DNA of 37,907 bases from Clostridia bacterium (GTDB lineage: Bacteria > Bacillota > Clostridia > TANB77 > CAG-508), in the NCBI GenBank assembly GCA_900759015.1, contig CAAEUE010000011.1, forward strand, positions 1 through 37,907. The letters run 5' to 3'. How positions within the stretch are numbered: the stretch's first letter is position 1; each line of letters opens with the position of its first letter. A program made the position numbers and the translations under genes. Shown one piece after another: positions 31,961-37,907 of this stretch. A model generated the notes under the pieces. The model saw nothing but the letters and a program-made list of their open reading frames with translations. It had not been told where the DNA came from and searched no databases.

Positions 31961-32498
31961 ATATTTTCTCCTTTAAATTAGTTAAAATTGTATTATCAAC
32001 TAATATATTTTTGCTTTGTAATTTAACTCCACCTATATAACTATCCTCTAAAATTTCCAATTTTCCATAAGCTGAAAAATCAATTTTGTCTTTATCGTTT
32101 TTAACTATGTAAATAGTTAAATCTTTCTTGTCTTCTAAATTTTTCATTGCTTCTAAAAACATATTATTAAGAACTTTTTTATATTCTTGTGTATTTGTAA
32201 ATTCAATCAATTTCTTTTTACAACAATTAAACAACTCATCAATCTCATAATTATATTCATTTAATAATTCTTTTTTGGCAGAGAAGTTTAAATCTATAAT
32301 TTTTTTATTATAATCTTTTTCCAATCTTATTTTTTCTTTATTTAATTTATTCTCTAATTTTTGTTTAAAAATAGCTACTTCTTTTTCTATTCGATTATTT
32401 GCTTTTTCATTTAGCTCTTTTGTTAAATTTTGTTTATCATTATTAGCCATTTCTATGCAAGCTTCTTCGAATTTTTTTAATTTTTCACCTAATTCCAA
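31938..32498 (-). CDS. ntpE: V/A-type ATP synthase peripheral stalk subunit E
   Basis: The 186-residue protein has a long N-terminal coiled coil (about 1-110, rich in Lys, Glu and Asn) and a C-terminal folded domain (about 115-180) with the usual IGGVKLQSKNILVDNTILTNLKEKI, the head-binding end of subunit E. It forms the outer stator with the G/H subunit. The start is TTG after AAGGAGAG. It begins 13 bases after subunit F and overlaps subunit A by 23 bases. Confidence 0.88.
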   Translation of the reverse strand: MELGEKLKKFEEACIEMANNDKQNLTKELNEKANNRIEKEVAIFKQKLENKLNKEKIRLEKDYNKKIIDLNFSAKKELLNEYNYEIDELFNCCKKKLIEFTNTQEYKKVLNNMFLEAMKNLEDKKDLTIYIVKNDKDKIDFSAYGKLEILEDSYIGGVKLQSKNILVDNTILTNLKEKIYGTKKSN

Positions 32499-32511
32499 GT
32501 TAATACTCTCC

Positions 32512-32745
32512 TTAATCTATTTTTAACAATAAAGGTAATTGTCTTTTTTCTATTTTTTTAAATTCGTCTGGCATTAAATTAAATATGTTATTATTTATTA
32601 CTAAAATACCAATATCTTTACTATTATTTATACTATTTAATTTATTAGTAAGTTCTTCTTTAGATTTTATTATGTTTGTTTCTATACCTGCTAATCTAAA
32701 ACCTACTTGTTCTTCTCTTTTATCAAAAATTCCTACAATCTTCAA
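32512..32745 (-). CDS. ntpG: V/A-type ATP synthase subunit F (short form)
   Basis: Subunit F caps the rotor shaft. The sequence opens MKIVGIFDKREEQVGFRLAGIETNII and has DIGILVINNNIFNLMPDEFKK, the Rossmann-like core of this family. It ends after 77 residues at LPLLLKID, whereas most bacterial F subunits have about 100 and finish with a helix that contacts the shaft. The missing tail is real in this reading frame; no frameshift remnant is evident in the 13-base gap. The start is TTG, about six bases after GGAAGAG. Confidence 0.8.
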   Translation of the reverse strand: MKIVGIFDKREEQVGFRLAGIETNIIKSKEELTNKLNSINNSKDIGILVINNNIFNLMPDEFKKIEKRQLPLLLKID

Positions 32746-32758
32746 TTAAACTCTTCCT

Positions 32759-33211
32759 TTATATTTTATTTAATATCATTATAGAGATAATTAATCCATA
32801 AATTGCTATACCTTCAGCTAATCCTGCAAAAATTATTGTTTTACCAAGCAATGATGGATTCTCGCTAATTGCTCCAATTGCACTTGAAGCAACCATAGCA
32901 ACTGCTATACCAGCACCAATACATCCTAAACCTGTTGCCAATGCTGCTGCTAATAAACCAATATCATGATTTGATAAGCCCTTATCTTTACTCTCTTCAT
33001 TAGTTGTAGTTGTTGTGTTTACTGTTTCTTCAGCATTTGTAGGAGTAATATCTTCTGCTAAAACAGTTGCATTAATTTGATTACCAACTGTATTATTAGT
33101 AACTGACGTAGAATTTGTTTTATTGCTTCCAGAAGCATATACTGCACTACCACTTACAGCTCCTATTATTATTGCTAAAATAATTATCATATTAAAAAAT
33201 CTCTTTTTCAT
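32759..33211 (-). CDS. ntpK: V/A-type ATP synthase proteolipid subunit K (c) with signal peptide and single hairpin
   Basis: This is the ion-carrying rotor ring subunit. It has 150 residues: a signal peptide-like segment (1-26, likely cleavage after Ala26), then a Thr/Asn/Glu-rich loop (27-80). Two membrane helices follow (about 84-112 and 124-148), joined by the conserved AIGAISENPSLLGK. The ion-binding Glu is E133 in GLAEGIAIYG. Enterococcus NtpK has four helices, so this is a one-hairpin form like F-type c. Gln and Ser/Thr ligands typical of Na+ sites are not obvious, which favours H+, but this is weak. ATG follows GAAAGGAAAG. Confidence 0.9.
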   Translation of the reverse strand: MKKRFFNMIIILAIIIGAVSGSAVYASGSNKTNSTSVTNNTVGNQINATVLAEDITPTNAEETVNTTTTTNEESKDKGLSNHDIGLLAAALATGLGCIGAGIAVAMVASSAIGAISENPSLLGKTIIFAGLAEGIAIYGLIISIMILNKI

Positions 33212-33238
33212 ATCAAAACTTTCCTTTCATATTTATTT

Positions 33239-35116
33239 TTACTTTTGTTCTTCTATTGGAACATATTCTTTTCCATCACCTGTATAAAATCTACTAAATA
33301 ATTCATAATATTCCAATCTTAAAACTTGTATTGCAACAATTAAGCCCTCTAATGCAATAACTATAATATTTCCTATTATTTTGACTACTAAGCTTCCTGC
33401 CCCACTAAACATATTTGCTAAAATATATACTGCCATACATAAACCAACATGGTTTATTGCAAATGCCGCAAGCCTTACAAACGAAATTGTATTACTTGCC
33501 ATACTTATTAACATCTCTATAACCTCAAATATTTTTTCTATAATAGAAACCTTTTGTTTATTTTTGTTTTTATTTAATAAACTCTCTATATTATCTTTAA
33601 ATAGAATTAAAAGTAATGTAACTACAATTAATATTACACTAAGAGTTAGGCTTAAATACATCTTTCCATTCATTAATAAACCAACTATTAATGCTAGAAT
33701 TACTATATAAAACACCAAACCTGCCAGTCCATTTTTATCGAATAAAACCTTACCTACATCTTTATTTTTTATTCCATTTTTTATATTAAATATCATTGCA
33801 ATAATTATTAATATTGCTCCACTTGCAATTCCCACAACTAGCATATTAGTAATATTATCCATAGGACTTGGTACAATTCCTTTAATTATATTCTCATTTC
33901 CAAATACACTTCCATATATAAAGCCAAATATAATTGCTGATATTCCTCCTGCAAGTAGCACTGGTCCCAAACTACTCTTTCTTTTCATTAAAATTGCACC
34001 AATTATGCCAATTACTAAACCTTGTCCTACATCACCAAACATAAAACCAAACATAAAAAATGCTGTAATTGCTACAAATAAAGTTGGATCCATTTCTGTA
34101 TAATTTGGTATTCCATACATTTTTACTATTGATTCAAATGGTTTTATTAATTTGCTATTTTTTAATTTTGTTGGCGGAGTACTTATTACTTCATCATGAT
34201 TTTTTATTACATATTCAACATTATCTCTTTTTAGCTTTGGTATTAAAGTCTCTAAATTATCTTTTGGTATCCAACCCACAATATAAAATGAACCTTTATT
34301 ATCATGTGCCATATATTTTTTTACTTTATTAATCTTTTCTAATAATTCAAGTTGTAATAAATTATCTGATATTTCTCTTCCATTCATTTCCCTTTTTTCT
34401 GAAAGTTTTGCTTTTAAATTAGCATTCGTATTTTTTGTATCTGATATATATTTCTCCACTTGTTTTAGCACATCTGATGGCTTACCTGTAATTTCTTTTG
34501 GAAGCCATATTCTTTCAAATTTCATAACTTTAAAATAACTATCTATTTTTTCTGACAACTTTTCTGGGGTAAAATATATTAACCATACTTCTTGATCTGT
34601 TTTTTCTAATTCTAATGTAATAGCTTCTATGTCGGAAAGTTCATTATTTAGCTGTTCAAAATTTTCTAATGACATCTTTCCAAATCTAAATTTCATATAT
34701 TTTAAATCATATAATTTTTCTAAATCTATTGAAATATTCTTTAAATGTTTTATTGGAACTATACTATCTTCTAATTTTCGTATTTGGTTTTCATTTTCTT
34801 CTATTTCTGAATATATTGAATTTATCTCTTGTTCTACATTATCTATTTTTTCTTTAAGTTCATTTAGATTTTCTTTTAATTCTACTTGCTTTTTTACATA
34901 TGGTATTTCCATTTTATTTAATAAATTTTGTGCTTTCTTTATATATTCTTTAATTGTAGAATCATAAGGAAAATATGTTACTTTCCAGCCTTTTTCTAAA
35001 ACTTTTAAGGCATTTTCAGGTTGAAAGCCACTTCCTATTAAATTATTAGCAATAACAAAGTCTAAGTTTCTTTCGTCCCCTGTCATACTTAAAAATTTCA
35101 TTCTTTCTATTGCCAA
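33239..35116 (-). CDS. ntpI: V/A-type ATP synthase membrane subunit I (a)
   Basis: The 625-residue stator subunit has a soluble coiled-coil N-terminal half (about 1-340), which binds the peripheral stalks, and a C-terminal half with about seven or eight membrane helices that form the ion half-channels. The hallmark FMFGFMFGDVGQGL and the segment SFVRLAAFAINHVGL carrying the essential Arg are clear, as are LEGLIVAIQVLRLEYYELFSRFYTGDG. The start is TTG after GAGGTGGAG (MAIERMKFLSM...), typical for this subunit; it overlaps subunit C by 10 bases. Confidence 0.95.
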   Translation of the reverse strand: MAIERMKFLSMTGDERNLDFVIANNLIGSGFQPENALKVLEKGWKVTYFPYDSTIKEYIKKAQNLLNKMEIPYVKKQVELKENLNELKEKIDNVEQEINSIYSEIEENENQIRKLEDSIVPIKHLKNISIDLEKLYDLKYMKFRFGKMSLENFEQLNNELSDIEAITLELEKTDQEVWLIYFTPEKLSEKIDSYFKVMKFERIWLPKEITGKPSDVLKQVEKYISDTKNTNANLKAKLSEKREMNGREISDNLLQLELLEKINKVKKYMAHDNKGSFYIVGWIPKDNLETLIPKLKRDNVEYVIKNHDEVISTPPTKLKNSKLIKPFESIVKMYGIPNYTEMDPTLFVAITAFFMFGFMFGDVGQGLVIGIIGAILMKRKSSLGPVLLAGGISAIIFGFIYGSVFGNENIIKGIVPSPMDNITNMLVVGIASGAILIIIAMIFNIKNGIKNKDVGKVLFDKNGLAGLVFYIVILALIVGLLMNGKMYLSLTLSVILIVVTLLLILFKDNIESLLNKNKNKQKVSIIEKIFEVIEMLISMASNTISFVRLAAFAINHVGLCMAVYILANMFSGAGSLVVKIIGNIIVIALEGLIVAIQVLRLEYYELFSRFYTGDGKEYVPIEEQK

Positions 35117-36096
35117 AATTCTCCACCTCTTTTGTTTAAATTATAATCTTTTTTTGTATTATTTCTCCGTTTTAATTTATATCGTATACCTTCCATAATA
35201 GTTATAATGTTTTCTTTTTCTATTTCTATCATATCAAAATAACTAATAACTGTATTTAAATTTAATATATCTTTTCTAAAGTTTCTTTTACTTTTTTTGT
35301 ATAAAGCTCTTTTTAAATCTTTTTCCACATCATTTTTTATTATATCTTTATATACTGTGCTACTTAATATTTGTTTTAATTCTTCTATTGATGTTATTTT
35401 TTCTACCTCTCTTATTGTATTTATATCTATTTTGGAAAAACTATTAATTAAAATGTTTTCATCTACAATCTCATAATATTTTTTACATCTATACGTCCAA
35501 AGTAAATTTAAAAGATCAATTTTAAATTTTAAAATATCTTCTATATCTTTATTTTTTCCTTTCACTTCTTGTAGAAAACTTTCTAAATAATATTTATCTA
35601 AACTGTTTTCTAATTCAAAATTATTTTTACTTGTTTGAAATATTTCTTTTATTTTTACATTTGGTATTTGTTCTATAAATTCTTCCTGACTTGTAGCATT
35701 AAGTAATGGTTTTAAATCTTCAAATAACATGTTTGTCCAAATTGCATTTTCTATATTTATATTTTCTTGTGAAATTAGATTCTCATAAATCTTTTTTATT
35801 GTATCTATTTTATATTTTAGAATATATTTTTGCCAAATCTTTTTATTATTCCCACGCAAATATTGGTTTATCTTTTTTATATCCATTATTATTATGTTGT
35901 CTAATGCATTTTCTAATTCTAATCTTTTAGCCTCATTAGATAAATCTTCTAAATTATCTATTTTTGATTTTAATAATATTATTGCATCTTTTATATGATT
36001 TTGCTTCATTAAATCTTCTAAATCTTCTTTTTTTAATTTTTTAGAATACATAGCTTTTAATTTGGCATTTATACTAGGATTATTAAATGTTTTCAT
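35107..36096 (-). CDS. ntpC: V/A-type ATP synthase subunit C (d)
   Basis: This funnel-shaped subunit joins the rotor shaft to the proteolipid ring. At 329 residues it has normal length and is all helical. It opens INAKLKAMYSKKLKKEDLEDLM and has later LLNLLWTYRCKKYY, both usual family landmarks. ATG follows AGGAGA; it begins 27 bases after the G/H subunit and overlaps the I subunit. Confidence 0.9.
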   Translation of the reverse strand: MKTFNNPSINAKLKAMYSKKLKKEDLEDLMKQNHIKDAIILLKSKIDNLEDLSNEAKRLELENALDNIIIMDIKKINQYLRGNNKKIWQKYILKYKIDTIKKIYENLISQENINIENAIWTNMLFEDLKPLLNATSQEEFIEQIPNVKIKEIFQTSKNNFELENSLDKYYLESFLQEVKGKNKDIEDILKFKIDLLNLLWTYRCKKYYEIVDENILINSFSKIDINTIREVEKITSIEELKQILSSTVYKDIIKNDVEKDLKRALYKKSKRNFRKDILNLNTVISYFDMIEIEKENIITIMEGIRYKLKRRNNTKKDYNLNKRGGEFWQ

Positions 36097-36123
36097 TTTT
36101 TAATCTCCTATCTTTACAAGTAT

Positions 36124-36438
36124 TTATATTTTTATTATATTTGCCACTATTTCATCTATTTTTTGATATTTATTACTTTCGAATATTTTTTTATTATTTT
36201 CTATTTTGTTTTTTGTTTCTAATTCTAAATTTTCTTTTGTCTCTTTTAATTTATTTTCATATTCTTGTTCTAATTTTATAATTTTTTCTTTATAACTTGC
36301 TTCTAAAGCTGCTTCTTTCACAGCTATTTCCTGTTTTATATATTTTTCTACTTCTTTATTTTTTTCTTCAATTAATTTTACATTATCTTTTGCTTTATCA
36401 TCTATTTTTAGAATTGATTGTAATGTTTCATTATTCAT
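36124..36438 (-). CDS. ntpF: V/A-type ATP synthase peripheral stalk subunit G/H
   Basis: The 104-residue, highly charged coiled-coil protein (NVKLIEEKNKEVEKYIKQEIAVKEAALEASYKEKI...) is the first gene of the ATPase operon and fits the small stator subunit that pairs with subunit E. Start: ATG 36438-36436 (MNNETLQS), after GGTGAG; the open frame continues further upstream to 36477 but without a ribosome site. Identity rests mostly on position and coiled-coil form, because the sequence itself is low-complexity. Confidence 0.8.
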   Translation of the reverse strand: MNNETLQSILKIDDKAKDNVKLIEEKNKEVEKYIKQEIAVKEAALEASYKEKIIKLEQEYENKLKETKENLELETKNKIENNKKIFESNKYQKIDEIVANIIKI

Positions 36439-36552
36439 TAAACTCACCATCCATTTATAATAAAAAAACAGTATCATTAGCTACTGCTTTTAAGATCTAT
36501 TATTATTAAGTTATTTTATTTTTTTCTTTTGCAGTAACAATTTTTCACCTAT

Positions 36553-36582
36553 ATTTTATTTTTTTACATTGTAAATTGTCAA
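36553..36582 (-). promoter_or_regulatory. Candidate promoter of the ATPase operon
   Basis: On the minus strand TTGACA (36582-36577) and TAAAAT (36558-36553) are separated by 18 bases. The spacer contains the 13-base palindrome TTTACAATGTAAA (36575-36563), possibly a repressor site. The leader would be about 105 bases long. Confidence 0.5.
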
Positions 36583-36640
36583 TATAACACACAGAAAAAT
36601 CACATTTAATTTTCTTTATGCCCTTATCATTGTATATTAG

Positions 36641-36669
36641 TTGATTTTTTTGTATTTTGATGATATATA
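36641..36669 (+). promoter_or_regulatory. Candidate promoter of cas6
   Basis: TTGATT (36641-36646) and TATATA (36664-36669) are separated by 17 bases, with the first transcribed base near 36677 and the ATG at 36706. The AT-rich background limits confidence. Confidence 0.45.
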
Positions 36670-36705
36670 TCTTTAAATGTATTTTACATAGAAAGGAACA
36701 TTTTT

Positions 36706-37440
36706 ATGCAATTAAAAGTATTTATAAATTTAGACGAACCACTTGTTTTACCAATTAATTATAATCACATATTACAAGGAATTATTTATACAGCGGCTAG
36801 TTCTTCTAATAAGTCTTTTACACAAAAGTTACATGATAACGGAACAACAAATTCAAGTGAGTTAAATAATAAATTTAAATTATTTTCTTTTAGTAAAATT
36901 ATTGGCAAATATTATATACAAAATAAGCAAATATATTTTACCGATAGAATGTTTTTTGAGGTTAGAAGTGTTGATTCCTATTTTATTCATCTTGTTTACG
37001 AAGGGCTCTTAAAAAATGGTATACGCTTTAAAGATAGAATTATTAAACCAGATTTAAAAATCGAAGATAAAGTAATAACTACTAATAGTATTTATGTACA
37101 AACTTTATCTCCTATTGTATCTATTAAAAAGACAGATGATAAAACTACTTGCTATTTATCCCCTATGGATAATGATTTTATAACTTATATAAATAATAAT
37201 TTTTACAAGAAATATCAAACTTATTATAATAATACTCCTAATGCTGATTTAGATATTGTTGTAGCTGATGTTTCTTATAGAGATAAATGTGTTACAAAGT
37301 TTAAAGGTATTTATATTAATACTTGGAATGGTAAGTTTTATATAGATAGTGAACCCGAATATTTAACTTTTATTTATAATGTCGGTTTAGGTTCTAGAAA
37401 TTCTCAAGGTTTTGGACTTTTAAATATTATTGATGAATAA
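36706..37440 (+). CDS. cas6: CRISPR endoribonuclease Cas6
   Basis: Cas6 cuts the long CRISPR transcript within each repeat to give crRNAs for type I or III effectors. The 244 residues are a normal length. The C-terminus has the Gly-rich loop GLGSRNSQGFGLL (about 227-239) that defines the second ferredoxin-like fold. The N-terminal INYNHILQGIIYTA carries His21, a candidate catalytic residue, although several His and Tyr residues could serve. ATG follows GAAAGGA. A CRISPR array starts 165 bases downstream on the same strand. No cas1, cas2, cas3 or effector subunit lies in this window; they may lie beyond the right edge. Confidence 0.93.
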   Translation: MQLKVFINLDEPLVLPINYNHILQGIIYTAASSSNKSFTQKLHDNGTTNSSELNNKFKLFSFSKIIGKYYIQNKQIYFTDRMFFEVRSVDSYFIHLVYEGLLKNGIRFKDRIIKPDLKIEDKVITTNSIYVQTLSPIVSIKKTDDKTTCYLSPMDNDFITYINNNFYKKYQTYYNNTPNADLDIVVADVSYRDKCVTKFKGIYINTWNGKFYIDSEPEYLTFIYNVGLGSRNSQGFGLLNIIDE

Positions 37441-37452
37441 ATTAAACTAAAG

Positions 37453-37545
37453 AGTGCGTTAATCTATAATTTGTTTTCCTAAGATTTTGATATATTTATC
37501 TTATTTTATGGATTTTATATTTAGAGATTAACGTGCTTTTTATAT
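37453..37545 (+). other. Long-loop hairpin between cas6 and the array (leader or terminator)
   Basis: AGTGCGTTAATCT (37453-37465) pairs with AGATTAACGTGCT (37525-37537) over 13 bases with two G-T pairs, followed by TTTTTAT. The 59-base loop contains a smaller stem AAGAT/ATCTT (37481-37485 with 37496-37502). It could end the cas6 transcript, or be part of the CRISPR leader, or be a small structured RNA. Confidence 0.45.
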
Positions 37546-37605
37546 TTTTGTCTTTTTTATTGATTTTTTTATTTTTTAATGATATACATATTACATATTT
37601 ATGTA

Positions 37606-37774
37606 GTTTTACATTACTCATTAGAGGTTTGAAACCACCGGCAGGCTTTCTAAAAGATCTAGAAGTACGACTCGTTTTACATTACTCATTAGAGGTTTGA
37701 AACTAATATTTTCCCACTTAATTTTAATAGTTTTTTTCTTGTTTGTTTTACATTACTCATTAGAGGTTAAAATA
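37606..37774 (+). CRISPR. Two-spacer CRISPR array with decayed terminal repeat
   Basis: The 30-base repeat begins GTTTTACATTACTCATTAG and ends AGGTTTGAAAC. Copies 1 (37606-37635) and 2 (37674-37703) are identical. Copy 3 (37745-37774) keeps the first 24 bases and then loses the TGAAAC end, the usual sign of the far end of an array. Spacers are 38 bases (37636-37673, strikingly G/C-rich for this genome) and 41 bases (37704-37744, AT-rich). The leader side is therefore the cas6 side. The TTTGAAAC end matches the 8-base 5' handle expected after Cas6 cleavage; repeat form and Cas6 suggest type I-B or III. Confidence 0.95.
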
Positions 37775-37791
37775 AGCAATAGCAAAATTTA

Positions 37792-37834
37792 TAAAACCAC
37801 ACAAAAAGTACCAATGTTTTAGTGTGGTTTTATA
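37792..37834 (+). terminator. Terminator after the CRISPR array
   Basis: TAAAACCACAC (37792-37802) and GTGTGGTTTTA (37822-37832) form a perfect 11-bp stem with a 19-base loop, 18 bases after the last repeat. T content follows on both strands. Confidence 0.75.
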
Positions 37835-37907
37835 TTAATTTCATTTAACTTCATAATAAATTTAAGTAAACAAAAAACAACTGTGATAAAATTCATATTC
37901 CTTACCA

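Noticed and set aside
1..37907. tRNA or rRNA genes
   Set aside because: I looked for GGTTCGA-type arms and long GC-rich conserved stretches in the gaps and saw none; a covariance search would settle it.

Overview
The window is a very AT-rich stretch of what looks like a Firmicutes chromosome, most likely an uncultured gut-type clostridium. The grounds are strong AGGAGG ribosome binding sites, frequent TTG starts, a clostridial-type SecA with a C-terminal zinc tail, a YtvI-like sporulation membrane protein, and a rotary ATPase of the V/A type. Most genes lie on the minus strand. Species cannot be fixed from the sequence alone.

Left part (1-8.3 kb): the end of an IS3-family element runs off the left edge. 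It is followed by an ECF sigma factor/anti-sigma pair with its own ECF-like promoter, a divergent GNAT acetyltransferase, a broken RhuM-family gene, secA, a small membrane-anchored TIGR03943/DUF1980-like protein and a YtvI-like permease.

Middle (8.4-19.6 kb): a CBS-pair protein, a small hypothetical, murD, a cytidylate-kinase-like gene, a 31-codon lysine-rich ORF, uvrA, an unknown gene split by a probable one-base frameshift, uvrB and a SAM methyltransferase.

19.6-28 kb: two unknown genes in one unit; a divergent SDR oxidoreductase and a small Cys-rich protein; then a tight five-gene minus-strand operon of mostly unrecognised proteins. That operon holds a membrane protein with ten exact-length GDGNQPxx repeats and ends with an unusual flavin-reductase-like protein. 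An hsp20 gene follows, whose promoter overlaps a CIRCE-like HrcA operator.

28.2-36.6 kb: a complete nine-gene V/A-type ATPase operon in the order G/H-C-I-K-F-E-A-B-D. Its proteolipid subunit carries a signal peptide and a single hairpin, several genes start with TTG, and subunit B shows an apparent frameshift at its start.

Right edge (36.7-37.9 kb): cas6, a structured leader-like region and a two-spacer CRISPR array with a decayed last repeat. No other cas gene is in the window.

A dispersed palindromic repeat (core GGAACGTCCCC flanked by CGGGATTT/AAATCCCG arms) occurs in at least six intergenic positions, twice as compound arrays. No RAYT-type transposase is visible. This repeat family, the unknown five-gene operon and the cas6/mini-array locus are the most interesting items.
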